The position numbers were made by a program, and so were the translations under genes. A DNA stretch of 64,000 bases, taken from the NCBI GenBank assembly GCA_009763385.1, contig CM019824.1, forward strand, positions 143,351,705 to 143,415,704, read 5' to 3'. Within the stretch, counting starts at the first letter, position 1. Every line of letters begins with the position of its first letter. This document shows, one piece after another, positions 53,001 to 63,917 of this stretch. The notes beneath the pieces are model-generated. The model was not told the DNA's origin. It saw only the letters and a program-made list of their open reading frames with translations, and did no database searches. The stretch comes from Coix lacryma-jobi var. lacryma-jobi. Taxonomy: Eukaryota; Streptophyta; Magnoliopsida; Poales; Poaceae.

Positions 53001-55872
53001 TGTACTTGCAGAATTCCAATTCTTAAACTGGTGGTTTGTTCCTATTTCTGAAAGGCACTTCTGTTACCATATGCACTTGTTGGATTTTATCCTCGAGTGT
53101 GCTCAACTGAAACTATAATCTGCATACAAGTGCATATGGTAACAGAAGAGATGGTAACCGAATTGAGAGCATATCGAGTGTGCTCATGGATGTAGAAGGA
53201 TCCGCTAGGAGAAGAGATGGTAACCGAATTGAGAGCAGATTATAGTTTCAGTTGAGCAAAAAATACAAAAGGTTCATCGCAGCCATAGTGAGATTATCTT
53301 TGTGATGAATTGGATGGGTGACTTTGCATTGTCAAAAGTTGTATGAGGTTGCAACACCAGGCGTGGTCTTGCAGAGGCCAGCCAACACAACAAAATCCAT
53401 CAAAAATATTATGAGTTTCAGCACAACACTAGATCAGTGAAGCCATTGATTCTCAATTTTCGAGTCATTTTTCATTGTAACCTTCCTTTTTGTGCATGAT
53501 GCAGTAACTATGTGTAAACTGTTTTTTCAGTGTTGTGTATCAATTTTTTCTTCTTTCTTGGCAGTATTTATACCGATTTAATAGCAAACTTGTGGGCTTC
53601 TTGTAGCAAGAAATTCGATGAAAATCAATGTGTGTGGTTATAACAACTTTTACATGAAATTGCTAGACAAATGCATAATGGAAAGTATAAAAATGTGTGG
53701 ATAAATGTTGTACCCAAACATATATCATACATCGCGGTTGATCTATATTTATTTTTATTTTTTATATCACCATAGCGTCTGCACCCAGAAAAATGAGGAT
53801 GAATGGACGAGTATGAGGAGGAGGACGACGATGATGCCGAAGCAGGGGAGCCCTAGCCTCGCGCTGTTGCCGGGCAGCCGAGTGGCTCCCTCTCCCCAGC
53901 TCACTGGAGGGGCGGCAGGACCCGCGGCTGCTATAGCAGTGGGAAAGGCGGCGGCTTCTAGGGCCACGACAAGGAGTCATGCCTCGCTTGCAGTGCGGAG
54001 TACTGTGTGGGGTGCGTGCTCCGAACACAATGCACTGCTTGTATGGAATGGTACGGCGGACTAACTAATTATTTCAGTATTTTTCTACACCTCTGATCTT
54101 CGAATTGTTCTTTTTTTTTGCAGGATGCAGACCTATAATGCCCGCTTTGCCATCTCATGAACACTTATCGATTTTTTGTGAGGTCTGTTAACCCATCCTC
54201 GCTTTGGCATCTATCCTTGACTGCTATGATGCCTTCAGGATATTTTTAGAACACACTGAACTTCTAGAACTAGAGGACCCTGAAGGAAACCTTCTTCGAC
54301 AACTACAAACCACGCACTGAACTGTTCAATGTCGTTGAGCTGCACATGAAAAGGTGAATGAAAATTACTATTTCTTTGGGAGGCTTCTTACTTGAGCTTT
54401 GCTGAAATTGCTAGGCTTCATGATGTGTCATATGGCTCAAGCTGCAGTCAACAGTCTGTCACCAGGTTTGTTGATTCAATAAAATGGACCATCCTTTAGA
54501 TCTCATAAGGTAGTTCAACTATTTTGAGTTTAGTGATGATTCTTGTCAGAATGCGATTCTTTGATCAGTTTGTTTGAATTTAAGGTGCAAATAGTTCTAT
54601 CATTTTCAGGTGATAGATAGTTTATATTAGATTAGAAAGAACATAGGCTCTCTTGACGAAACAAATAGCACATATTCAAAACACATATGAGTAATGAGTA
54701 GTAGGGGCATATTCTAAATGTGCCTGATAGACATTTTTTTTTATGAAAATAAATATATTAAATTTTACTGGACTTGACACATTGTTATTGCGAACGCAGG
54801 ACCTACCAAGTTAACGACTATTTTCTATGAAAGGAAAAGGACAACAATAGTTTTGTTCATAATTTCGATTCAAGTAGCTAACATAGCAGGATTTTGATAG
54901 TTCTTAGGAACTAGGTTTGAGTTGATAGATTTGTGCTGAATGTAGATAAGGTCTACTCTAGATTCATCATGTAATCAAGGTGGTGCCATTGAAACCGGTA
55001 GCATCATCATTCATCGGGTAGCACTTGTTTAACTGTAGAATACAATGTCATGCCCTTGACCGTTCTTTTGGTATCTGGGTTTTAGATTTTCCATCCAACT
55101 TTTATTCCACGAAAATGACACTAATATACTTTGGTTTGATATTTGTAGGTGACTTATGATGTTAGCAAGATTGGATCTACATTGTAGTTCTGTTTTATCG
55201 ATTGGGAATCTTGTGTAATTTTGTTTGATATTGTTATTATAATACACTAAATACTGGAATGGTGTGTTCCATCGGGTGGATACAAGGAAGGCCTGATGGA
55301 TCAATGGCTTGGGGCTGATGTTTTCTTCCTATTTACTGGTGAGGCTGGTATGCTCTGTCTTGACTTCTGTTGGTTATGAGTTAAGTGAACTATTGGCAAT
55401 GTTGATGATGTTTGGCGGGAACCACATTTAAATTATTGTTGGGAAGGGTATCGATCAGGATTTGTTAAGCCATCTAGAGCTATTGGAATAGAATGCCACA
55501 TTTGCATTTGAAGATGAACGACTCAAATGAAGAGGAAACAGTCATCTACTCATGATGTGTTTGTTGATGGAATACTTGACGGACATTTTGAAGAACCGTG
55601 CAAATGGATCTTTTGACAACTTTTCTGAAGATCTCCAAGACATGTTTAATGACTTATGAAGGTTTTAAATTAGACTAGGAAGGTTCTAAATTAGACGGCG
55701 AGAAATAACTGTATTATGCTTTTGTTATGCATAAAGTATATCCTGGATTGTATACATGGTCATATACAATTGTCTATCAGTTGAACTCTAGAAAACAAGT
55801 ATATTATCGTTTGGTTCTTTCCATATGCACCCCTGGAATGAAACCGTGGCGTTAGCACGGGCACTATACTAG
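50006..55872 (+). mobile_element. Helitron-like element 1 (5.87 kb, non-autonomous)
   Basis: The 5' end TCCATACTATAATGG follows an A. The 3' end has a short hairpin (CCGTG-GCGTTAG-CACGG), then GCACTATACTAG, so it ends in CTAG with T after it. These are Helitron rules: TC start, 3' hairpin, CTRR end, insertion between A and T, no target duplication. The first ~190 bp match 57551-57740 and, reversed, 56246-56060; the 3' end matches element 2. No Rep/helicase gene is present. The interior holds GC-rich exon-like blocks (50740-51270, 51770-51960, 52080-52440, 53800-54060) that may be captured gene pieces; I recognise none. Confidence 0.7.
53050..53270. repeat. Interleaved inverted and direct repeats
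   Basis: TCTGTTACCATATGCACTTG (about 53060) recurs inverted at about 53128. CTCAACTGAAACTATAATC (about 53102) recurs inverted at about 53240. GAGATGGTAACCGAATTGAG occurs directly twice (about 53148 and 53215), and TCGAGTGTGCTCA twice (about 53093 and 53175). The pieces are shuffled within 220 bp. Confidence 0.8.
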
Positions 55873-56246
55873 TGTAAACAGTGGCACGGTTAATTCATGG
55901 TGTGTGTTTGCATTGCGGGTTAATTCAGGTCGGCATATAATGAGAATAACAATACTAAAAAAAAAGAGAGACAAGCCAGGAATTGAACCCTGGCCGTTTG
56001 GCGCCGGCGTGGACCTGGAGGCGGGTGTCGTGCGGGTTGTGAGTGTTGAGACGAGGATGGTGAGAAGCTTGCATAAACTTTTCTTATTGATCATTGGATC
56101 TGATCTCTATTTGTTGAGAGCCTTTGATTTTAATGGAGACGAAATTCTGTGTACGTTTTATTGGGTGCACAATAGTTGAGACTCTCAGCGGGAGATGTTT
56201 TTATGGGTGAATCTAAAATAATTTAAATGTTTCATTATAGTATGGA
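55873..56246 (-). mobile_element. Helitron-like element 3, 5' part only
   Basis: Read on the minus strand it begins TCCATACTATAAT at 56246 after an A. It matches the first ~360 bp of element 2 (57551-57905), through GTCTCTCTTTTTTTTTAGT-like and CTGTTTACA phrases. At 55873 it is cut off exactly by the 3' end of element 1. It contains TGAACCCTGGCCGTTTGGCG, shared with element 2. Confidence 0.7.
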
Positions 56247-56585
56247 TAAAAAAGTAGGCCCATAAACTCTTACCGGATCCAACTATCACTGTCATCTAGA
56301 TTTATATTAGGTACATAGTATTTTCGTTTAATTGTTAATTTGTGTTTTTTATTCAAGTGAACTATCTTTTTGTTAGATTTGTGTAATCAGTGCTTTGTTT
56401 TCACTTAAATAATAAACACTTAGTTTTTTGTTTTCAAAAAAACCATCAGAGACAATTTGTTGTGCCTTGTTTTTATCGTATCATTCAGCAGCAGCGGGGG
56501 AGTAGGAAATTTTGGATGTCCCATCATGCAACATCTCTCCGGCCATGAAGCTTTTGACAGGAAACAAATGATTTGCCGTGACATA
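56247..56585. other. Intergenic, no gene recognised
   Basis: About 340 bp of AT-rich sequence without coding or repeat ends. Confidence 0.4.
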
Positions 56586-56830
56586 GGCCTTGTTTAGATG
56601 GCAAGAGTGAGTTTTTTTTCTCAACTGTAACACTTTCATTGTTATTTGACAAACTTTGTTCAAATATGGACTATGTAGACTCAAAAGATTCGTCTCGACA
56701 TGTACATACTAAAAGTACAATTATTTATTTATTTTACCAACATTTAATGTTCCATGCATGCGTCAAACATTGATGTGATGGTGATATGACAGAGAGAGTG
56801 AAAAAAGTTTCTGGGTATCTAAACAAGGCC
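56586..56830. mobile_element. Tourist-like MITE (GGCCTTGTTTAGAT ends)
   Basis: GGCCTTGTTTAGAT and ATCTAAACAAGGCC are perfect inverted ends, flanked by ATA (56583-56585, 56831-56833). 245 bp. Confidence 0.88.
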
Positions 56831-57112
56831 ATAGCAGCTGGCAGCAGGGAATCTCGCAGGAAAATGCAGACAAGCAGCGACAGCAGCATCGCGGGAAGTC
56901 AGGCGGAGACGTGCAGGCTCAGGATGCCAAGTAGAATACGCGCGCGCAAATATGCGCGCGCGGAGGGGATGGATGACGAGTTCCTAGAAATGCCAAGTTC
57001 ATTTGCCAATCTGTTGGAGAGTAAATTTTCTTGTTTTGCCAAATTTTCAAGGATGTCAAGCTCATTTGACAAACTCTTGAAGATGCTCTCACTGTTTTTC
57101 CCCTTCTTAATA
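56831..57112. other. Intergenic with partial MITE arm
   Basis: The stretch near 56990-57090 (GCCAAGTTCATTTGCCAAT ... AAACTCTTGAAGATGCTC) resembles an arm of the GAGCATCTCC MITE family. An alternating GCGCGC/ATATGCGCGCG piece lies near 56940. No gene. Confidence 0.4.
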
Positions 57113-57359
57113 CTCGCTCAATATAGGAAGTAAATGTCGTTTTATACAAACTTTAAGTCAAATAGCAAGAATATAAATTATAAATAACTTTTAAATTATT
57201 GAGTTTAGAGATATAATTTTTTTTTTGAAAAATATTTTTATAAAAATATACATATATATCACTTTATAACAAATATTTTTAGAAAAATAAGTGGTTAAAG
57301 TTATGCTTTGAAGATCGTGTCATTATTCTAAACGATATCTACTTCATATATGGAGGGAG
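57113..57359. mobile_element. Stowaway-like MITE
   Basis: CTCGCTCAATATAGGAAGTA at the left faces TACTTCATATATGGAGGGAG at the right, each next to TA (57111-57112, 57360-57361). 247 bp, AT-rich. Confidence 0.75.
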
Positions 57360-57550
57360 TACGCTTTGTTCTTTAGAGACGGGCTCAAGATAATCGAGAG
57401 GAAGGCTGAAACCATCTTTCCAAAATCAGCATAGGAACGCCATTACGTAGGGTCAAAATTGTCAACAATAGCATTAGAGTGGAAAAATAACGAGTAAAGC
57501 AATGAAGCGTCGTCATAAAAAGCATCGTGCAGATTTAGATTTCAAATTTA

Positions 57551-60155
57551 TCCATACTATAATAGAACACTTAAATTATTTTAGATTCACCCATAAAAAC
57601 ATCCCCGCTGAGGGTCTCAACTATTATGCACCCAATTAAACGTACACATGATTTTGTCTCCATTAAAATCAAAGTCTCTCAACAAATAGAGATCAGATCC
57701 AATAATCAATAAGAAAAGTTTGTGCAACCTCGTCTCAACACTCACAACCCGCACGACACCCGCCTCTAGGTCCACGCCGGCGCCAAACGGCCAGGGTTCG
57801 ATTTCTGGCTTGTCTCTCTTTTTTTTAGTATTGTTATTCTCATTATACGCGGACCTGAATTAACCCGCAATGCAAATACCCGCCATGAATTAACCGCGCC
57901 ACTGTTTACATGCATACGCGGCCGGGTCTATTTGCACAAGCGTCTCCTGCCTCTGGTCAGGCCTACTTGCATATGTTTTTTTTAGCCACTTGCATACGAG
58001 TATGTTTGACTCGGCTGCTTGTCTATGCTAGGAGGAAACGACAACGACGTTCCAGTGTCTGTTTTTTTTTTAGTTTTTATTTTCTAATTTTTCAAATTTA
58101 GATTAATTTCTCAGTTTCAGCCGTACTTTTATATTTATGTTTTTTATTATGTCTACGTTAGTTTTCCAGATTTTTCAGTTTCTGTTAATTACATTTTCTA
58201 TTTTCTACTTTTGATTTTGTCAACTTTAGTTTTTTTTATTTTTTAATGTTAGTTTCATTTTTATTTCAGTTATTATCATGAGTGTTGTACTATTTTCAGA
58301 TTTTCAACCTTTTTTTAGGTTTTATTAGTTTTTAGTCTACCGAGCTTGTCCATATCATGTAAAAATTATATTATATTTTGAGAGTAACAAGTTTAGTATT
58401 ACATGACAACAACTTTTTTTAAAATCTCCTAGCATATTTTTATATATAATTTGCTACTAAAATATTTTTTTTAAAATATAGATAATTTGGCTCTACTTTT
58501 ATTCGTCTCGTCACGTACAACATATTAGTGTGGACGAAATTGAAAATGAATACACTATTCAAAAGTTATAGTAATTTAAAAAATATTTGCTTTTTTAGTT
58601 GTACGTTTCAGGTAACTTTGTTGGTGGGTCACTCGGTCCTATACATGAAGTAGGGCCCAGACGTCATTGGTTGCTTGATCGCGTGCAGTTGAGGTGAGTC
58701 GCATTTACTCGCATGCATGTAGTGAGTTTAGTCACTGCTAATTGTTGGATCGTGTGCAGTTGATCGCGAATTCACTGTGCAGGTACGGTCGCGCGCTTTG
58801 TTTTTTGCGCGATCGGTCACGCATTATCTCTGTTCATTACTATTTGTTAACGGATTGTTTTGGTTCCATCTAGCAACCGAATTTGTGGCCATCGATCCCG
58901 CTCTCTGGCGGGCTATGTGCCTGGGCGCACGCTCGGTATGGGTGCACGGTTTGTGGGGGTTGGAGGCGGGCTGCTCGACCTGCGCGTGCGAGGATTGCTT
59001 TTGCGCAACTCGTCGCGCATTATCCCTATCCATTGTTATTTGTTAACCGGTTGTTTTGACAACCGAATTTGTGGCCATTGATCAGGCTGCTCGACCTATG
59101 TGTGTGAGGGCTGGTGGCGGCAGATCAACCAAAGCCGAAGTGAACAGAAGCGGGTGGCAGCTGGTGAAGCGATGCAACCTTCGTCACGAGTCTCACGACC
59201 GTGGGATATTTTTTTTTCATGAGTGAACATATTGTCCGGAACGAAAAGGAAGAAGGAAGAGATAAGGTTGCGAAGGGTGGGCCCACAATTAGTTATGAAA
59301 TTTGTGAATACTTTGACATACATTCTTTGATATGTGTAAATGCGTAATCTATAAAAATAATTTATAACCAATCTATAAAAATAAAAGTTATGTTATCTCT
59401 AAATTACATCACTCTATTCAATAAATTACACTGAAGAAATCATTGTAAATATAGTAATAAGACGATGTAAACTAGCTATAAGACAATGTAAATGTATAAA
59501 AAAATTGTTAGGAGAGGCTACAACAATCAGTTGTTGGATAGACACACTCCTTTTTTTCCTTAAAAAGAAACATTATCTTCTACTCTCCCTGCGGCCCTAG
59601 CGGACTCCTAATCTCATGACTCGCCACGTCCCGCGGCTAGGGTTCCTCGCTGTTGTCCCCACCGTTGTCGCTCGCCATCCATCTCTGGGCCACGCGGCGG
59701 CCCTAGCCAGACTGTCCGGAGTCATGCTCGTAGCCCTGAGCACTCCTCGCTTCCCTACACACATCGACAGAGGTGACACGATCCAGATGGACGTTGCATA
59801 GCGTGGCCGGCCAGACCTACCAGGGCCGGAGGCGGTTCAGGCGAGGGGCAGGCCATGGCGGCTCTCGTCAATGCTGCCGTGACAGGTGCCGCTATACTCG
59901 CCGCTATCTACCTCCGTGGCAGCTGCAATGGTCCGGTAAAATGATATGTTTGATTTTTTTTTTGTATGGATAAACTATGGCAAAGAACATCAGATGTAGT
60001 AATAGCCCGTTGGCAGCAACAAGAGTCCTCAAATCGACCGTGTGTTATAATTGGCATTGGGGAAAAAATTTCACCGCAACAACACATGATATATCTTTTA
60101 GTTGTTTGATTTGTTTTTTCAAATACCGTAGCGTTAGCACGGGCAAATATACTAG
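57551..60155 (+). mobile_element. Helitron-like element 2 (2.6 kb, non-autonomous)
   Basis: It begins TCCATACTATAATAG after an A and ends CCGTAGCGTTAGCACGG (hairpin), AAATATACTAG, followed by T. Ends and the first several hundred bp match elements 1 and 3. The interior is AT-rich to about 58600. A 190-bp-period duplication follows (58818-59096), then a GC-rich exon-like block (59600-59930, containing MAALVNAAVTGAAILAAIY in one frame) of unknown origin. No Rep/helicase. Confidence 0.72.
58818..59096. repeat. Diverged direct duplication inside Helitron 2
   Basis: The segments at 58818-58897 and 59012-59078 share CGCATTATC, TATTTGTTAAC, GGTTGTTTTG-like and AACCGAATTTGTGGCCAT phrases. GGCTGCTCGACCT also occurs twice (about 58969 and 59084). 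The period is about 190 bp. Confidence 0.75.
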
Positions 60156-61139
60156 TATGTAAAAGAGAGAAATTAAAATGGGAGGGAAAGCGCTCTGAGA
60201 GACAGAAGGAAGAGGACACTATATATTTGTTTGCTGAGTATCAAAAACATTATAGCTAGTTTTTAACTAGTCAAATTTTAGAAATTGTTTTGGCTTTTTT
60301 GGTATATCTATTTTGCTATATATATAAATATAATATATGTTTAGATGTATACCAAATTCTATTTAAAAAATAGTCAAAATGACTTATAATTTGGAATGGA
60401 GGATTGGAGGGAGCAACTTTTAGTTAGAGCTGACAACTAGTTCGTTCTACGATCCTGTTTGGATTTCTTTTGCTAGTTTTTAAGAATCTGGCTTTCGGAA
60501 ACTAGGTGCAAGCTAGTTTTTGCTTCCAATTTTTGCTGGATTCTTAAAAAACAGAAAAACTATTGATACTGAGCTTCGTTGGTTTCTCAACTCCTCAAAT
60601 TAACTTGATATCCTTATAAATACGGTAAAAGCACAAAAAAAATCCTTCTTTAACAATTCATCAAATACACTTACTATTTTTTCTAAGTTGCTATTCAGGG
60701 GTGTGGCATGCGGATATATCCGCGCGCGGCGTCGACTGCGTATCACGAAATTTCCCGCCTGCGGCGTCGACTACGTCCTCTCCCGCGCACGCGAAAGGAT
60801 TCCCGTCCGCGAAATCCCTCTCCCGCGCCAATAAAATTGCTCCCTGCGACAGATCCTGCTGCCTGCTGCTGGTACAGAGGCACAGAGGTGTTGCTGCTCT
60901 CGGGCATCATCATCATATGTCATATCATCCTGTCACTTTTTTAAATTAAAAAATATATACTTGCAAGAGATCTCGAGAGCAGTTGCAGCAAGGAGGAAGC
61001 CTCGTGGCGTAGCAGGACGAACGGCACGGCGCGAGGCAGACGAAGCATCGCGGCGGAGCAGAAGGAGCGACGCGGCGCGAGGAGGCAAGAAGTTGTGGCG
61101 CGATGGCACGCGAGGAGTCATGGCGCAAAAGGGTACCAA
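60156..61139. other. Intergenic, no gene recognised
   Basis: It contains a Stowaway-like right end near 60390-60413 (ATAATTTGGAATGGAGG ... GGAGGGAG) without a clear left end. A GC-rich block with a GCGGCGTCGACTRCGT pair follows (60728 and 60763). Short frames near 60700-61160 show no motif. Confidence 0.4.
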
Positions 61140-61957
61140 GGCAGTCCCAATGAAGAATTAATTATAGTTTCTATCTCTAATAAATGTCTTGCCACATAGG
61201 TAAAATGCTGACATATCAACCTAATTAATAAGGAAAGAGAGGAGAAATAGTAGAAACCGTTTCTTTCGTGAGAAAGAAACGGTGTCGACTCTTGCACCGA
61301 TCAAAGAAGAAACGATAAAATCTCCATTGGGAAGAAACCACCGGTTTCTATCCAGAGTCTGCGCGCGCCTCGCTTGGCCACGCCGACCGCTCCCGGCCTC
61401 CCGCAGCGTCAAAGCGCCCCCGTGATGCACCGACAGCTCCCGCAATGCTGACGGCTCCCGTCGTGCTTGCTGCGCCCAGACCACGCAGGCCGCGCTCGCC
61501 CACGACGGACGCGCCCACGCGCTCGGCGCCTGCCGCTCCTGCCGCGCGGCCTCGCTCGCCCACGACGACCGCGTCGGCCCTACCTCCGTCGCAGGAATCC
61601 CTGGCTTGCTTAGGTCGGACGCTCCTGCCATGCGGCCATGCTTGGCCACGCCGGCCCTGTTTGCGTACGCTCGGCCACGCCGGCCACAAGGCCCCGCTCT
61701 GCCCACCTCCGTCCACCTCTGTTGCGACGCACATGCCTGTCCACCCTCTTCCTCTCTTCTGTTCTGTTTGTGCAGGAATAGAATAATCGTATAAATGAAG
61801 TTGAAGGTAGAAGATACTATGTAGTCGGGAGAGAGGGGAAAAAATATAACATTTATTACTCGAGGACATCACCACGTATACGGTAGTTTCTACAACTAGT
61901 TTGTTGCTGATTTGGCTGTTATGAAAATCGTGTCCAGTTTTTATCATTGGGACTGCC
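61140..61957. mobile_element. TIR element with GC-rich cargo
   Basis: A perfect 13-bp inverted pair, GGCAGTCCCAATG (61140-61152) and CATTGGGACTGCC (61945-61957), bounds 818 bp. Near the left end is a strong hairpin ACCGTTTCTTT-cgtgag-AAAGAAACGGT (61256-61283). The centre (61340-61780) is GC-rich and unlike the AT-rich arms, with repeated GCTCGCCCACGACG phrases; it could be captured gene sequence. No target duplication could be recognised. Confidence 0.55.
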
Positions 61958-62784
61958 ATAAGTGAGCCTACTTTTAGGAATTTACTAAGTTGGAATAGGA
62001 AACTCTTGGAGAGAGGATTTTTTTTTTTACTTGCCAAATAAATTATCAACTTGTTAACTCAAAATTTGGCAAGTGAATTTTACCAAACTCTTGGAGATGC
62101 TTAAAGCCAAATTTTTAAAAAACACGTAAATCTCTAGGCAGGCGGCTTTTGATGGATCTCCTCTTCTTCGATGAAAGGAGTTGGGGATCTAAACATCCCC
62201 ACTAGTTTTTGCTCAGAATCCATATTTTAAAAACTAGATATAAAAATTGGTTTTTAAGAATCTGAAACTGATCTAAACAGGACCTACACATTATCCAGAG
62301 AGGCTCGTACTTCATTTCATTTTCATCACTGTTACAGAGTGAGAGATGAACCATTTAAAAACAGATTTGTATGGGGCATGTGCACTAATTATATACATCA
62401 AACAGATCAGCAAAAACTTGCATATAGGGTTCTAGATCCAGTTGCCCAGAATCCCGTGCATGATTAGATCCTATTTAGGTATGCTAAAACTTATTATTAT
62501 ATACTTAACTCTTAACAGCTGCTAGCAACCTTCCCCTTGCTAGTTTTTGCTAACAGCTAGAGCATCTGCAGGAGTGTTGTGAACAACTCTCTATTTTGAT
62601 TTTTTTTTTTGGTAAAAAGAAAGAGACTGGTAAGAGATAAGAAAAACTATTAAAACGAAGTTTGGTTTGTTAAAAAAAATAGTTTAGAGTTCTCAATACA
62701 AAATTGTTTAGAAAGATAAGGTAGAAAACTATTGGAAAGAAAAATAAATTAATTTTGCTACTTATTTTGTGAATTCACTAAACT
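61958..62784. other. MITE fragments and intergenic DNA
   Basis: It contains an arm of the GAGCATCTCC family (ACTCTTGGAGATGC at about 62088), a TTTTTAAGAATCTG/CTAAACAGGACCT piece (about 62195-62285) and GAGCATCTGCAGGAG at about 62562. No gene. Confidence 0.45.
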
Positions 62785-63358
62785 TAGGTCTTGTTTTAGA
62801 TCCCTTGGACTTAGTTGGCTAAACTTTAGCTCTTTAGTTGGAGCCCGCTTTGATAGTTGAGTTTTATGGACTAGTGAACTAATAACTATTTAAGGACTTT
62901 GGCTAAACTTGAGCTCAAGTTTAGCCAAAGTCCTTAAATAGTTATTAGTTCACTAGTCCATAAAACTCAACTATCAGAGCAGGCTCCAACTGGTTCTACT
63001 CTATAAAATCTAACAATTAGTTCATGATCCAACCAGACATGTATGGACTAATAACCAGTCGGCTATTTTTTTTAGCTATGGCTACCAACTAGGAAAAAAA
63101 TTTGGGTGGGGCTATCCCCACCATACATTCATGGACACCAACCGTGGATTTATGTTATATGTCCATACATAATCATCCAACGGTGGACTGCTCCACAAAC
63201 TAAGGAAGATTAGTTGGAAAGAAAAATCAAAGCTCATCAAATAATTATATATGGACACGTGGCATGCATGCATGGTGGATGCCCATGGGTACATGGTGAG
63301 GATAGTCTTCACCAATTTTTTTTCCTAACAACTAGTCCTAGTCTATCTAAACACGACC
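62785..63358. mobile_element. MITE with internal palindrome (AGGTCTTGTTTTAGATCC ends)
   Basis: AGGTCTTGTTTTAGATC at the left faces CTATCTAAACACGACCT at the right. This is the same end family as 56586-56830 but diverged. A 154-bp palindrome (62837-62990) fills the left part. Target duplication is not clear. Confidence 0.55.
62837..62990. repeat. 154-bp near-perfect palindrome
   Basis: The arms are 77 bp, centred on GAG|CTC at 62913/62914 with no spacer. They run from GTTGGAGCC to GGCTCCAAC, with only two mismatched positions by eye. It would fold into a long hairpin. Confidence 0.92.
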
Positions 63359-63416
63359 TTTTATTTTAATAAGTTAATTATAGAAAACACATGGAGTTGT
63401 TGTAAGCATATCTATA

Positions 63417-63675
63417 CTCCCTCTGTATCGCATTTAGATGACGTTTAGGACAACGACATGGTCTTCTAAGGGCAACTTTGACCACTTGTTTTTTAAAAAA
63501 TATTTGTTTTAAAATGGTATATGTATACTTTTATGAAAGTATTTTTCAAGACAAATTTATTTATATAATTTTTATATCTCTAAACTCAATAATTTAAAAG
63601 TTATTCATGATTTATATTCCCAATATTTGACTCAAACCTTGTCCAAAACGTCATCTAAAAGTGATACAGAGATAG
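63417..63675. mobile_element. Stowaway-like MITE
   Basis: CTCCCTCTGTATCGCATTTA at the left faces AAAAGTGATACAGAGATAG at the right, each next to TA (63415-63416, 63676-63677). The arms also pair through AGATGACGTTT/AACGTCATCT. 259 bp. Confidence 0.82.
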
Positions 63676-63688
63676 TACTTGTAGATCC

Positions 63689-63881
63689 TGTTAGATTAGA
63701 TGATATGTTGGTTAGATAGACTTAGTCGGTCCTAGTTTTAGTTTATAGGATTTGTAACAAACTCTTGTTATTATCTAATCTATGTAAAGGGCCACGCTGG
63801 GGGCTGTTCCCGTGGTTATTAACACGAAACCGAGGACCAGCTGAAGGTCACTCGTTAACCTAATTATCTTCAGTCTTTACA
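63689..63881 (+). repeat. 5' LTR of a Ty1/copia element
   Basis: 193 bp from TGTTAGATTAG to GTCTTTACA, directly followed by a primer-binding site. The short LTR and TGTTAG...ACA ends fit copia. The element runs out of the window on the right. Confidence 0.85.
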
Positions 63882-63896
63882 TGGTATCAAGGAGCC
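63882..63896 (+). promoter_or_regulatory. Primer-binding site of the copia element
   Basis: TGGTATCAAGGAGCC begins at the LTR end. TGGTATCA is complementary to the 3' end of the initiator methionine tRNA, the usual copia primer. Confidence 0.85.
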
Positions 63897-63917
63897 ATCT
63901 TCCCTACGGAAAGATCC

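Noticed and set aside
61221..62049. Minus frames over the GC-rich core of the TIR element
   Set aside because: Alanine/glycine/arginine-rich translations without motifs; they extend across unrelated repeat DNA.
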